From Cavia porcellus (lineage: Eukaryota > Chordata > Mammalia > Rodentia > Caviidae), in NCBI RefSeq assembly GCF_034190915.1, contig NW_026947493.1:46394501-46458500 (forward strand): a stretch of DNA of 64,000 bases, given 5' to 3'. Within the stretch, counting starts at the first letter, position 1. Each line of letters opens with the position of its first letter. The notes below the pieces were generated by a model that was given only the letters and a program-made list of their open reading frames with translations, did not search any database and was not told the origin of the DNA. Shown one piece after another: positions 55,701 to 58,354 of this stretch. Position numbers and translations under genes: made by a program.

Positions 55701-58354
55701 AAATGGGGGCTCAGAAAGGTTAGGTGATTGCCCAAAATCGTATAACTTGTCAATGGCAGAGTCGGAATTCAAATCCTGACAGACACAATTCTGAAGCTCA
55801 AGCTTCCAATTTCTGAGCAGCAGTGTGGTCTCTTCCAATAGTCAACCCGTCCCACTACATTTGTGTGGGCCATGATATGCTTTTCTTAAATCTTCTGTAA
55901 GGTTTTCTCAGAGTAGGCTGGTACTAACCCTTGAGAACTGTGTGTACATGTATGTACTGGCAGGGCGTTCAGGAAGGTAATCACCTGATTTTGACTGGTT
56001 ATGGGCCAAGTATCCCTTTTAAACTCATTGTGTTAGATACACATTAAACAGAGATTTTCATAATTATATTACCTATAGTTCACTTTTGCAAGTACATACT
56101 GTTTCCTACTGCTCTGCAAATGGATTGATCTGTGGCCTAATAAAACTGAAATTTCATCTCATAAAGTTACTTTTTTTAAAAGCTCACTATGATATGCTCT
56201 GACTTGGTTTTGTTGCCTAGCAACCGCTACGCTATGATGTAAGCCATGAGTGTGCATCTATGCCTAGGAACAGTTTCACAAGAATGGGTTTTCTGTTTAA
56301 ATGATCTCATGTAAACAGGGGCAAAAAATTTAAATTCAAACCATAAGTCATTAGATTCAAACACTATCTTTAACACTGAGCACTAAAGTCCTGCCACATA
56401 GACACAGTGCTCAATGCAGTGAATTTCTGATGTCATTCTGAAACAGCAAAAATATCTATCTGATTTTATAAGCAGGTCCACTGACATCTTACAAGCTGAT
56501 TATCTACTTAGTGAACTCAATCTCAAAGGGCTTGAATCATAGTTTTGTGCTTATGCCAAGCATTTCTTTTGTCTCAAAAGTCTTCCCAGGAGTTTTTACT
56601 CTAATTTTGCCCACCAGAAATAATGAATAAACACAGGCATACAAAAATTTCCCAAATGTAACTATCTAGCTTACTCTAATTTTCAAATTAACTTTCTATT
56701 TCTAATTCTAAAGTTCTTCCAAAGGAAATTACCCACTTACTTTCATATAATTCTAAACAATCCACCTAGTTATAGTGTTCATTATCTGCTTCTAGGAACC
56801 AAGTAGAAAACAGCACTCTCTGGTCTTCCACTGTCTCTCTGAGAATTTAAAATCAGGTTAAATGTATTAAACGTATTTGTATTTTTATCCAGGCATGGTG
56901 GCACATGCCTGTAATCCCAGCACTTGGGAGGCTAAAGCAAGAGGATCATTGCCAGTTCAAGACCAGCCTGGGCTACAAAGTCAGCTCAAGCCCAGCCTAA
57001 ACTGCATAGAGAGATGCTGTCTCAAAAATACAAAAAAAAGTGTATTTTTTCCCTGGAAATTATAGCTGAATGTTTTTAAACTAGTGATTCAAGAGAAGAT
57101 AAACAGCTACCAACACCAAGTCATTTAAAGGCTTTTGGCCTTTAAATTTTTTGAAACAAAGAGGAGACTTCTCTCTCAGCAGGTCCAGCCCTAAGGAATG
57201 AATTCTGTCATTGTAAACACAAAGACTGGGTCAGATGGTCTTTAACCTTTTCTTTTTCTCTCCCACCTATGACCCCCAATTACTTGGTCAATTTTTATAG
57301 AATTAGATTCTCTAAAAATAAAAATCACATGCAATAACTAAGAAAAGGTGGCAACAAAGTCAAGAGAAAATTGGTTATCTTTGTTTTAAAAATCATAATT
57401 TCTTATATATGTATGGTGGGTGCAACAAGCTTCTGCTATAATGATAGCATTGTAAGCTCTGGTTATGCAGTATTTTTCAACCCCATCATATTATCAGCAA
57501 AGAAAATTATCTTAAGAACTGACATAATTTATGTCTCAAGGTTCCTGCTTCTTATTATGGTCACTGACCTTCCCCCACCATTCTACTATAGCCTACATCT
57601 TGAATTTTTATTTTGGAACAGGAATAGCAAAGCATTTGGTATTTAGTACTTGTTAGTAAGATAGGAAAACATCATGTTACAAATTCTAAGAAGTAGCTGG
57701 CCATAAAGTTTCCCAAAGTTAATAAAAAGAGGCAGTCAATCAACTATTACACTGTGTTCATCTTAGAAGTTCCTTCTGCCTATTCTTTCAGTTTTCATTT
57801 TTTATGAGATAAAAAAGTGAGTTTGAAGTACCATGCATAGAAAGTAGAAGTCTCCTCTTTGTTTCTAAAAATTTAAACTATATATATATAGTCAGAGGTA
57901 CATGGTACATATAGAATTTAAAATTTTGGAGAACATATCAAACTAAAGTATACTACAGCATTTAACAGTACTTGTGAATACAATTTTCCAAAATAAACGC
58001 TCAACTATCGATTAAAACCTGTCAATTTATTTTCTCATCTGGTTAAATTCTATACTGTTAAGTTTCAAACAAACATGCTAGTGGCAGGTGCTAGAACATA
58101 CACAGATAACATATGTACATGTTAGTAAGCTCAACAGGCCTGTACTGCAGTACTAATGTGGGTTTTCCTTAAATTATATTCTCCTGCAGTTAACAACACG
58201 TGAACATCAATGACAATTTAGAATGCAGAACCAAAACGAAGGCACGCTACCTCAAGCATCATGGGCCCCAGCGCATCCTTGTCGATGACACCCTGCCCTG
58301 TGGATGATACATCTGACTTCTGTACTTCATCTATGTTGGCAGCTGCTGCTTTCT
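7774..58354 (-). CDS. NCOA2: NCOA2, nuclear receptor coactivator 2 (SRC-2/TIF2/GRIP1), 5'-partial
   Basis: Nineteen coding exons, in transcript order: 58354-58251, 54798-54621, 51455-51267, 50805-50704, 50013-49870, 46300-46153, 44556-43290, 36230-36020, 34229-34023, 30808-30593, 28289-28160, 23040-22878, 20308-20030, 19855-19778, 18263-18029, 16050-15873, 15337-15139, 12418-12329, 7785-7774. All introns are GT-AG and all phases join, giving 1375 full codons plus one split codon and TGA. NCOA2 is a nuclear p160 coactivator: it binds agonist-loaded nuclear receptors through LxxLL helices and recruits CBP/p300 (AD1) and arginine methyltransferases (AD2). The sequence shows PAS-region exons, LLQLL, LHRLL and LRYLL boxes, the AD1 segment and a Gln/Met-rich C-terminus. 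The bHLH exons and start codon lie beyond position 64000. NCOA1 and NCOA3 are excluded by the exact NR-box contexts and by the Lys-Tyr-Cys end. No internal stop or frameshift is seen, so the gene looks functional. Confidence 0.97.
8084..8200 (+). repeat. B1-like SINE
   Basis: GCCAAGTGTGGAGACGCATG, GCCTGTAATACAGCCCTTGG and GACCCTGTCTCAAAAA appear in sense B1 order. Confidence 0.75.
8262..8381 (-). repeat. B1-like SINE
   Basis: TTTTTTGAGATAAGGTCTTC and CTGCCTCAGCCTTCCAAG lead to GTGCCACTGTGCCTGGC. Confidence 0.7.
8620..9060 (-). mobile_element. L1 LINE fragment, antisense
   Basis: GGTACTCCACTGTATGCAAAT, TTATTCAGTCATCTGCTCATGG and GAGGAATCTCCACTCTGATTTCC follow the order of reverse-complemented L1 ORF2 3' sequence. 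It is degraded, with no usable reading frame. Confidence 0.65.
9375..9480 (+). repeat. Possible ancient MIR/L2-type fragment
   Basis: GAGTATCTGCTATGTGTCAGG resembles the tail consensus of old mammalian interspersed repeats. The match is short. Confidence 0.3.
9838..9965 (-). repeat. B1-like SINE
   Basis: TGCCTCAGCCTCCCAAAG, GGATTATAGGCATGTGCCACC and an upstream TAGCCCAGACTGG mark a diverged B1. Confidence 0.7.
10104..10216 (+). repeat. B1-like SINE
   Basis: GTGTGATGGTGTATGCCTATA, GCACTGAGAGGCTGAGGCAGG and GAGACCCTATCTCAAAAAA appear in order. Confidence 0.8.
11122..11210 (-). repeat. ID-like SINE with target-site duplication
   Basis: The reverse form GATCAAACTCAGGACCTCATG leads to CTGAGCTAAGTCCCCAGCCC. 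It is flanked by CTTTGTCAATGCTG (11108-11121) and CTTTGTCAATACTG (11211-11224), a 14-bp duplication with one mismatch. Confidence 0.82.
11229..11372 (-). repeat. B1-like SINE with internal duplication
   Basis: GAGACAGGGTCTCACTACGC, two successive CAGGCTGG segments (the 29-bp type internal duplication) and GCTGGGATTACAGTCATGTG. Confidence 0.85.
11565..11743 (-). repeat. Composite ID plus B1 SINE
   Basis: A degraded reverse ID segment (ATGAACCTAGGGCTTTCACA, GAGTTATGTTCC) runs directly into a reverse B1 beginning TTTTGAGACAGGGTCTCAC. Confidence 0.6.
12329..12418 (-). CDS. NCOA2: NCOA2 exon 22, C-terminal AD2 segment
   Basis: This phase 0-0 exon encodes 30 residues, beginning Val-Asn-Asp-Pro-Ala-Leu and ending Asp-Ala-Ser-Arg. 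It carries the near-terminal MDMIKQEGD stretch, whose IKQE fits a sumoylation-type psi-K-x-E pattern (by motif only). The acceptor is CAG before GTAAAT and the donor is GTAAGC. If intron 22 were retained, the frame would stay open for 66 more codons before a stop. Confidence 0.95.
12962..13025 (+). repeat. ID-like fragment
   Basis: TACAGCTCTGAAAGCCCTGAG and TTCAACCCCTAGTCCCACC resemble the 3' half of a sense ID element. Confidence 0.4.
13453..13590 (+). repeat. B1-like SINE
   Basis: CACGGTGGCACACACCTGTA, CCTAGCACTCAAGGAGCTGAG and ATCTTGTCTCAAAAAA appear in sense order. Confidence 0.8.
13964..14113 (-). repeat. B1-like SINE
   Basis: TTGAGACAGGGTCTCACTGTG, a duplicated GGCT segment and CTCCTGCCTCAGTCTCCTGAG lead to CACAGGTGTGCATCA. 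Confidence 0.82.
14288..14356 (-). repeat. B1-like SINE with internal deletion
   Basis: TTTAGATAAGGTCTCAGTATG jumps directly to GTGCACCACCATGCCTGGC; the middle is missing. Confidence 0.65.
14470..14586 (-). repeat. B1-like SINE
   Basis: TTGACAGGGTCTCACTCTGG, TTCCTGCCTCAGCATACTGG and ATGCACCACCACACCTAGCC. Confidence 0.75.
14594..14679 (-). repeat. ID-like SINE
   Basis: CTTGGTACCAGGAACTGAACT, GCCAGGCAGGCTTTTATGCC and GAGCTATATCCCTGGCCC, antisense order. It lies directly beside the preceding B1. Confidence 0.75.
14937..15040 (+). repeat. ID-like SINE with (AAAT)n tail
   Basis: GGGCTGGGAATTTAGCTTAGC, CACAAGGTTGAGTTTAATCC and CCGGCACC precede an AAATAAAT tail. It lies about 100 bp from exon 21's donor side. 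Confidence 0.78.
15048..15108 (+). repeat. ID-like fragment
   Basis: GGCAGCACCTGCCTGTG and GAGTTTGATTTCCCAGTACC resemble the 3' half of a sense ID element, ending 30 bp from exon 21. Confidence 0.45.
15139..15337 (-). CDS. NCOA2: NCOA2 exon 21, AD2 Met/Ser/Asn-rich segment
   Basis: The exon starts with one base completing a Ser codon, then Met-Phe-Ser-Gln-Gln, and ends in Met-Gly-Pro-Glu-Gln. The stretch is rich in Met, Asn, Ser and Thr, as is usual for the p160 AD2 region, which in this family binds the arginine methyltransferases CARM1 and PRMT1. The acceptor is CCCAG and the donor GTGAGC. Confidence 0.95.
15338..15872 (-). other. NCOA2: NCOA2 intron 20
   Basis: The 535-bp intron contains no repeat I can recognise. 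Confidence 0.9.
15873..16050 (-). CDS. NCOA2: NCOA2 exon 20
   Basis: It encodes Gly-Ile-Ser-Gln-Gln-Pro-Asp-Pro-Gly onward, including the repeated Ser-Pro-containing [10 protein letters not shown] and TQSPMMQQ segments and [11 protein letters not shown]. The phases are 1 in and 2 out, and both splice sites are canonical (TTTAG, GTAAAA). It belongs to the unstructured C-terminal activation region; no catalytic domain is present. Confidence 0.95.
16345..16470 (-). repeat. B1-like SINE
   Basis: CAAGACAGGGTCTCACTACG, AATCCTCCTGCCTCAGCCTC and GATTACAGGTGTGTGCTACC. Confidence 0.85.
16560..16792 (-). repeat. Composite ID plus B1 SINE, diverged
   Basis: A reverse ID remnant (ACACATGCTGGGAAAGTG, CACTGAGCTAAATCCTCAACC) is followed, after an AT-rich join, by a reverse B1 (TAAGACAGGTTC, AGCTGGGATTACAGGTGTGG). 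Confidence 0.6.
17486..17628 (-). repeat. B1-like SINE
   Basis: TTTTGAGACAGTGTTGTGCTG, TATGTAGCCCAGGCTGTCC and AGGTGCGCACCACCACACC. Confidence 0.8.
18029..18263 (-). CDS. NCOA2: NCOA2 exon 19, Gln-rich segment
   Basis: It encodes Ala-Pro-Ile-Asn-Ala-Gln onward. The Gln/Arg-rich stretch [12 protein letters not shown] follows, then a Met/Pro-rich tail ending Pro-Pro-Asn-Tyr. The short glutamine run is interrupted, so it is not a long polyQ tract. The acceptor is TTTCAG. The donor reads GTACTG, unusually far from GTRAGT at +4 to +6, but phase and homology fix the boundary at G|GT. Confidence 0.94.
18264..19777 (-). other. NCOA2: NCOA2 intron 18
   Basis: The 1514-bp intron has no B1 or ID copy that I can see. 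Open frames on the plus strand around 18665-19144 resemble nothing known. Confidence 0.85.
19778..19855 (-). CDS. NCOA2: NCOA2 exon 18
   Basis: This is a small phase 0-0 exon of 26 codons, Asn-Arg-Gln-Pro-Leu-Met to Val-Pro-Thr-Gln. Skipping it would keep the frame, so it could be a cassette exon; the sequence alone does not show that it is. It sits only 174 bp from exon 17. The acceptor is TTTAG and the donor GTAAGG. Confidence 0.94.
19856..20029 (-). other. NCOA2: NCOA2 intron 17
   Basis: At 174 bp it is the shortest intron in the window. The donor is GTAAGT and the acceptor TTTAG. Confidence 0.92.
20030..20308 (-). CDS. NCOA2: NCOA2 exon 17, Gln-rich region after AD1
   Basis: It encodes 93 residues in phase 0-0, from Ser-Gln-Ala-Val-Asp-Pro-Glu to Leu-Gln-Ala-Gln-Gln. 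The stretch is rich in Gln, Pro and Arg ([17 protein letters not shown]). It follows the AD1 helices directly. The acceptor is TTCAG and the donor GTAAGT. Confidence 0.95.
20725..20840 (+). repeat. MIR-type ancient SINE
   Basis: ATCTCTATTTTGCAGATAAC, then ACATGAAACAAGTTGCCAAG, matches the MIR core layout (fraction-of-cells style Gly-less consensus) only loosely but in order. Confidence 0.45.
21303..21472 (+). repeat. Local direct duplication, copy A
   Basis: It shares GATGATGGATCTGATGAGAC, TATTTATGACAGGAC and AAAAAGGTTACAC with 22283-22449 in the same order. The copies are about 980 bp apart and differ by substitutions and small indels. Confidence 0.8.
21557..21788 (-). repeat. Composite ID plus B1 SINE, rearranged
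   Basis: A reverse ID part (GAACTAGGGATGGAACGCC, CACTGAGCTATATCTTAGTCC) is followed by a B1-like end (AGGAGCTGGGATTATAGGTG). Between them lies sequence shared exactly with 23235-23283. Confidence 0.55.
21660..21708 (+). repeat. 49-bp perfect repeat, copy 1
   Basis: It is identical over all 49 bases to 23235-23283. It begins GTGCTCAGCTTAGACC and ends AAAGGTGATGCT. Confidence 0.95.
22283..22449 (+). repeat. Local direct duplication, copy B
   Basis: This is the partner of 21303-21472. Sequence beyond both ends is unrelated. Confidence 0.8.
22878..23040 (-). CDS. NCOA2: NCOA2 exon 16, AD1 CBP/p300-interaction domain
   Basis: It encodes the core of AD1, the helical segment that folds with the NCBD of CBP/p300. 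Visible are [29 protein letters not shown] and [14 protein letters not shown]. The two Leu-rich amphipathic segments correspond to the family's fourth and fifth LxxLL-like motifs. The N-terminal side reads Phe-Gly-Ser-Ser-Asp-Asp; human and mouse, as I remember them, have a Pro between Ser and Asp, so one codon appears lost here. The phases are 2 in and 0 out. Confidence 0.95.
23235..23283 (+). repeat. 49-bp perfect repeat, copy 2
   Basis: It is identical to 21660-21708, on the other side of exon 16. Confidence 0.95.
23518..23608 (-). repeat. ID-like SINE
   Basis: TAGTACTGGGGGACTCAAACC, CCTGCCAGATAAGCACTCTG and CCCCTGGGCTGCACC in antisense order. Confidence 0.65.
23976..24061 (-). repeat. 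ID-like SINE, internally deleted, with target-site duplication
   Basis: GGTACCATGGGCTTGCCAGG lacks part of the B-box side; the 5' part (CGCTGAGCTAAATCCCCAGC) is intact. The perfect 14-bp duplication GCAAATTCATTCTT lies at 23962-23975 and 24062-24075. A (CTT)n tract sits in the tail. Confidence 0.85.
24625..24690 (-). repeat. ID-like SINE, truncated
   Basis: TGTGCTGGGGATTGAATCCAA and GAGTCGCACCCCCAGCAGG. Confidence 0.6.
24879..24984 (-). repeat. ID-like SINE, full length, with target-site duplication
   Basis: It is closely related to the copies at 824 and 1950, with GGTACCAGGGATCGAACGC and CGCTGAGCTAAATCCCCAGC. The 10-bp duplication ATTCTTATAC lies at 24869-24878 and 24985-24994. Confidence 0.88.
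26413..26550 (-). repeat. B1-like SINE
   Basis: TTTTGAGACCAGGTCTCACT, CATCCTGCCTCAGCCTCCTG and a degraded 5' end. Confidence 0.8.
28160..28289 (-). CDS. NCOA2: NCOA2 exon 15
   Basis: It encodes Pro-Ser-Glu-Leu-Glu-Met-Asn-Met-Gly onward and ends Ser-Phe-Ala-Ser-Gln-Asn-Arg. It contains the [20 protein letters not shown] segment just ahead of AD1. The acceptor is TTCAG and the donor GTGAGT, with phases 1 in and 2 out. I read Met-Gly-Ala-Pro-Gln where I recall Met-Gly-Gly-Pro-Gln in human, a conservative change. Confidence 0.95.
28648..28735 (+). repeat. B1-like SINE, truncated
   Basis: TTGGTGTGGAGCATGCCTGTA and AGTTTGAGACCATCATGGG followed by an A-rich end. Confidence 0.55.
29878..30127 (-). 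mobile_element. Ancient L1-type LINE fragment
   Basis: ATAACTTTATTGAGATTATTC, GTATGATTCAGTGGGTTTTAG and AATTTTGGAACATTTTCATTC follow the order of an old mammalian L1 3' region in antisense. Confidence 0.5.
30593..30808 (-). CDS. NCOA2: NCOA2 exon 14
   Basis: It encodes [11 protein letters not shown]ough Gln-Val-Met-Asn-Leu. The recognisable core is [20 protein letters not shown]. Several positions differ conservatively from human as I remember it, with no stop or frameshift. The acceptor is TGCAG and the donor GTAAGG, with phases 1 in and 1 out. Confidence 0.95.
31480..31622 (-). repeat. B1-like SINE
   Basis: TTTATTTGAGACAGGGCTC, CACTATGTAGCCCAGGATGG and GATCACAGGTGTATGTCACC. Confidence 0.85.
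32324..32364 (+). repeat. Poly(A)-only insertion with flanking 13-bp duplication
   Basis: AAATCATGGGCTC (32324-32336), 15 A residues (32337-32351), then AAATCATGAGCTC (32352-32364). The flanks differ at one base. No element body lies between the duplication and the A run. Confidence 0.75.
32690..32784 (-). repeat. ID-like SINE
   Basis: GTGGTACTGGGGATCAAACTC, TTGCCAGGCAGGCACTTTGC and GAGCTATATCCCTGGCCCC in antisense order. Confidence 0.82.
32953..33120 (-). repeat. Composite ID plus B1 SINE
   Basis: A worn reverse ID part (GTGGTACACAGGATTGTACC) leads into a reverse B1 (GTGAGACAAGGTCTCACTAA, GGGGATTACAGGTGTACACC). Confidence 0.6.
33378..33507 (-). repeat. B1-like SINE, diverged
   Basis: A T run, TTTGAGATAGGATCTTACTTC, CCTCCCAAGCAGCCTGGAC and ATATCACTAAGCCCA. 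Confidence 0.65.
33525..33580 (-). repeat. ID-like fragment
   Basis: TGATACCAGGAATTGATCTC and GAGCTATATTCCCAGTTT. Confidence 0.55.
34023..34229 (-). CDS. NCOA2: NCOA2 exon 13
   Basis: It begins [13 protein letters not shown]. It contains [20 protein letters not shown] and a Gly/Asn-rich repeat-like stretch ([16 protein letters not shown]). The Gly-His-Leu is Gly-Gln-Leu in human as I recall. In human tumours, fusions such as HEY1-NCOA2 commonly join at this exon, retaining AD1 and AD2. The acceptor is CTTAG and the donor GTAAGG. Confidence 0.95.
34488..34588 (-). repeat. B1-like SINE
   Basis: GCAGACAGGGTCTTACTATG, GTAGCCGAGACTG and GTGCTAGGTTTACAGCCATG. Confidence 0.7.
35133..35231 (+). repeat. 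ID-like SINE
   Basis: GGGCCAGGATGTAGCTCAGC, CAAGTGCAAGGTCCTGAGTTC and an A-rich (AAAG) tail. Confidence 0.8.
36020..36230 (-). CDS. NCOA2: NCOA2 exon 12
   Basis: It begins [17 protein letters not shown], an acidic Leu-rich amphipathic helix downstream of the three NR boxes. It continues through [19 protein letters not shown] and [19 protein letters not shown], ending Arg-Ile-Ser-Gln-Ser. The phases are 0 in and 1 out. The acceptor is TACAG and the donor GTAAGT. Confidence 0.95.
37344..37489 (-). repeat. B1-like SINE with internal (TA)n expansion
   Basis: TTGAAACAGGGTCTCATTATG is followed by a TATATATA tract, then CACTATATAACCCAGGCTC and GCCTCAGCCTCCTAAGTG. Confidence 0.75.
37690..37804 (-). 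repeat. B1-like SINE, strongly diverged
   Basis: AACAAGTCTTGCTAAGCTGG and GGCAAGGCCACCACACCCAGC mark the two ends; the middle is poorly matched. Confidence 0.45.
39022..39168 (-). repeat. B1-like SINE
   Basis: TTTTGGGACAGGTCTCACTC, TGCAGCTCAGGTTGGCCTTG and GTGCTGGGATCACAGGGC. Confidence 0.82.
39268..39385 (-). repeat. B1-like SINE
   Basis: CCTATATAGCCTAGACTGG, CAGAGTGCTGGGATTACAGG and GTGCCACCACACCC. Confidence 0.75.
40155..40285 (-). repeat. B1-like SINE
   Basis: TTTTTTGAGACAAAAGTCTA, ATGTAGGCCAGGCTGGCCC and GGGATTACAGGTTTGTACC. Confidence 0.8.
40482..40605 (+). repeat. B1-like SINE
   Basis: GTGTGGTGGCACATGCCTGTC, GCACTCAGGAGGCTGAAGCAG and GAGACCCTGTCTCAAAAAAC. An ID element follows in its A-rich tail. 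Confidence 0.85.
40606..40710 (+). repeat. ID-like SINE in the tail of a B1
   Basis: GGGGCTAGGGATTTAGCTCAG, TGCCTTGCAAGCGCATGG, TGTGAGTTCCATC and an (AAAC)n tail. Confidence 0.88.
41180..41356 (+). repeat. Composite B1 plus ID SINE
   Basis: A sense B1 (GGTGTGGTAGCACCTATC to GAGACTTTGTCTCGG) and A-rich linker are followed by an ID-like end (GGCTGGCGTGTAGCTCAATG, GGGTTCAACCCCAGGAG). Confidence 0.65.
41768..41880 (+). repeat. ID-like SINE
   Basis: GGCCGGGGATTTGGCTCAGTC, GATTGTGAGTTCGATCCTCG, TACCACC and a long A-rich tail. Confidence 0.85.
42271..42416 (-). repeat. B1-like SINE
   Basis: TTTTGAGACAAAGTCTCACTA, ATATCCCAGGCTGGCTCC and CATGCGCTACCATGCCTGGC. Confidence 0.82.
42520..42694 (-). repeat. 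Composite ID plus B1 SINE
   Basis: A worn reverse ID part (AATGGGGACTGAATCCAAGG) runs into a reverse B1 (AAACAGGATCATTCTAAGTGG, GTAGCTGGGATTAAAGGC). Confidence 0.6.
42888..43110 (+). mobile_element. hAT-type DNA transposon fossil (non-autonomous)
   Basis: GGTCAGCAACTATGGC, CATGGGCCAAATCCTGCC and GGAGCACAGCAATACTCATTTG follow the order of a common ancient mammalian hAT/Charlie-group repeat. The exact name is not recoverable by eye. Confidence 0.5.
43290..44556 (-). CDS. NCOA2: NCOA2 exon 11, receptor-interaction domain with three LxxLL boxes
   Basis: At 1267 bp and 422 full codons this is the largest coding exon. It opens [10 protein letters not shown]. A long Ser/Pro/Gly/Met-rich disordered region follows, then NR box 1 LLQLL (43749-43763), NR box 2 LHRLL (43602-43616) and NR box 3 LRYLL (43437-43451), and it ends Phe-Glu-Pro-Ser-Asp-Gln. 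These helices dock into the AF-2 groove of ligand-bound receptors. [11 protein letters not shown], before box 3, and MKTEKEE near the end hold psi-K-x-E sumoylation-type lysines known in GRIP1. The acceptor is TACAG and the donor GTGAGC. The start lacks one residue relative to human as I remember it. Confidence 0.97.
43437..43451 (-). other. NCOA2: NR box 3 (LRYLL)
   Basis: The codons read Leu-Arg-Tyr-Leu-Leu after Glu-Asn-Ala-Leu and before Asp-Lys-Asp-Asp. This is NCOA2 box 3, around residue 745, favoured by steroid receptors such as the glucocorticoid receptor. Confidence 0.95.
43602..43616 (-). other. NCOA2: NR box 2 (LHRLL)
   Basis: The codons read Leu-His-Arg-Leu-Leu, in the context Lys-His-Lys-Ile before and Gln-Asp-Ser-Ser after. 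This is NCOA2 box 2, around residue 690, the helix most used in receptor co-crystal peptides. Confidence 0.95.
43749..43763 (-). other. NCOA2: NR box 1 (LLQLL)
   Basis: The codons read Leu-Leu-Gln-Leu-Leu after Gly-Gln-Thr-Lys and before Thr-Thr-Lys-Ser-Asp. This context is specific to NCOA2 box 1, around residue 641 in human numbering. Confidence 0.95.
44557..46152 (-). other. NCOA2: NCOA2 intron 10
   Basis: The 1596-bp intron has no recognisable repeat or secondary gene. Confidence 0.88.
46153..46300 (-). CDS. NCOA2: NCOA2 exon 10, end of PAS-B region
   Basis: It encodes [15 protein letters not shown]ough Ile-Ser-Leu-His-Met-Leu-His. The alternating hydrophobic strands ([20 protein letters not shown]) are typical of the last PAS strands. 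The phases are 1 in and 2 out, with acceptor CTGCAG and donor GTAACA. Confidence 0.95.
47020..47138 (-). repeat. B1-like SINE, diverged
   Basis: TTTTGAGATAGGGGCTTGG, TAGGCTGGCCTCAAACTAA and TTCTGGGATTATAGACATAC. Confidence 0.7.
47965..48566 (+). mobile_element. 5'-truncated L1 insertion with target-site duplication
   Basis: ACACTGTGGAAATCAGTGTGG, AGATTCCTCAAAAAATTAGG and CCCCTTCTGTGTATCTTCCC match the L1 ORF2 3' end. A 3' UTR, AATAAA and 16-A tail follow. Flanks AAGAATGAGGAAT (47952-47964) and AAGAACGAGGAAT (48567-48579) form a 13-bp duplication with one mismatch. It carries no intact frame. Confidence 0.82.
49340..49460 (-). repeat. MIR-type ancient SINE, antisense
   Basis: TATGACCTGAAACAGGTCATTC and ATCTCCTTGAGACTTCTAG resemble the reverse MIR core (losing-track pattern of short-lived Leu-less consensus is not needed: the order of blocks is what I used). 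Confidence 0.4.
49870..50013 (-). CDS. NCOA2: NCOA2 exon 9
   Basis: It encodes Lys-Ile-Thr-Ser-Leu-Asp-Thr-Ser onward, including [19 protein letters not shown] and the His-rich KRHHHE end. It is the PAS-B helical portion between exons 8 and 10. The phases are 1 in and 1 out, with acceptor ATAG and donor GTAAGC. Confidence 0.95.
50014..50703 (-). other. NCOA2: NCOA2 intron 8
   Basis: The 690-bp intron contains one antisense B1-like copy; the remainder is AT-rich. Confidence 0.9.
50104..50228 (-). repeat. B1-like SINE
   Basis: TTTCTGAGACAAGGTTTTGC, TTCAGGCTGGCTTTGAACTC and GTACTGAGATTACCTGGC. It lies about 90 bp beyond exon 9's acceptor. Confidence 0.8.
50704..50805 (-). CDS. NCOA2: NCOA2 exon 8
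   Basis: It encodes [14 protein letters not shown]ough Thr-Arg-Gln-Asp-Leu-Gln. The length is a multiple of three with phases 1 in and 1 out, so skipping would keep the frame. The acceptor is TTAAG, with a poor pyrimidine tract, and the donor is GTATTG. It contributes to the PAS-B region. Confidence 0.94.
50806..51266 (-). other. NCOA2: NCOA2 intron 7
   Basis: The 461-bp intron has no recognisable repeat. Confidence 0.9.
51267..51455 (-). CDS. NCOA2: NCOA2 exon 7
   Basis: It encodes [13 protein letters not shown]ough Ser-Ile-Lys-Glu-Glu-Gly-Glu. It includes the [13 protein letters not shown] strand pair linking PAS-A to PAS-B. The terminal IKEE is a psi-K-x-E motif matching the known GRIP1 sumoylation site near Lys239. 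The phases are 1 in and 1 out, with acceptor GTTAG and donor GTAGGA. Confidence 0.95.
52268..52418 (-). repeat. B1-like SINE
   Basis: A T run, TTTTGAGACAGAGTCTCACT, TATAGCTCAGGTTGGCCTC and GTGCTGGGATTACAGGCTTG. Confidence 0.87.
52598..52671 (+). repeat. ID-like SINE with target-site duplication
   Basis: CCAGGGACATAGTTCAGTGGC, AACAAGCGCAAGGTCCTGAG and TTCGATCCCCCGTACC. The perfect 14-bp duplication AAAATCAGTCTTAG lies at 52584-52597 and 52672-52685. The A tail is very short. Confidence 0.88.
54050..54190 (+). repeat. B1-like SINE with internal duplication
   Basis: GCCAGGCATGGTGGCATATAC, CACTCAGGAGGCTGAGGCAAG, paired CCAGC segments and AAGACCCTGTCTCAAAAAG. Confidence 0.88.
54391..54534 (-). 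repeat. B1-like SINE with internal duplication
   Basis: TTTTGAGTCAGGGTCTTGC, two CAGGCTGGCCTTGAA blocks and GCTGGGATTATAGGTGTATG. It lies about 90 bp from exon 6. Confidence 0.88.
54621..54798 (-). CDS. NCOA2: NCOA2 exon 6, PAS-A domain
   Basis: It encodes [11 protein letters not shown]ough Leu-Leu-Pro-Lys-Ser-Ile. The sequence has a classic PAS core: DGFFFVVN, then [17 protein letters not shown], and a helix ending [17 protein letters not shown]. In this family PAS supports dimerisation and partner binding in the nucleus. The acceptor is CTTAG and the donor GTAAAT. Confidence 0.96.
55532..55678 (-). repeat. B1-like SINE
   Basis: CTTTTTGAGATAAGGTTTTTC, CTTCCTGCCTCAGCCTCTC and GGGATTACAGGTATATATCACC. 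Confidence 0.85.
55688..55815 (+). repeat. MIR (ancient mammalian SINE)
   Basis: GAGGAAATGGGGGCTCAGAAAG, GTTAGGTGATTGCCC, CAATGGCAGAGTCGGAATTC and AAATCCTGACAG follow the MIR core consensus in order. Confidence 0.82.
56888..57040 (+). repeat. B1-like SINE with internal duplication
   Basis: CCAGGCATGGTGGCACATGCC, TAATCCCAGCACTTGGGAGG, paired CAGCCT segments and GATGCTGTCTCAAAAA. It is one of the best preserved B1 copies here. Confidence 0.9.
58251..58354 (-). CDS. NCOA2: NCOA2 exon 5, linker from bHLH to PAS-A
   Basis: Two bases complete a Glu codon, followed by [10 protein letters not shown] onward, ending Leu-Gly-Pro-Met-Met-Leu-Glu. It lies between the bHLH (outside the window) and the PAS-A core. 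It is the most upstream exon found in the window, around residues 87-121 in human numbering. The acceptor is TTGCAG and the donor GTAGCG. Confidence 0.94.

Larger units (their letters stand above)
54799..58250 (-). other. NCOA2: NCOA2 intron 5
   Basis: The 3452-bp intron holds two B1-like copies and a MIR. The segment 57041-58250 shows nothing I can name. Confidence 0.88.
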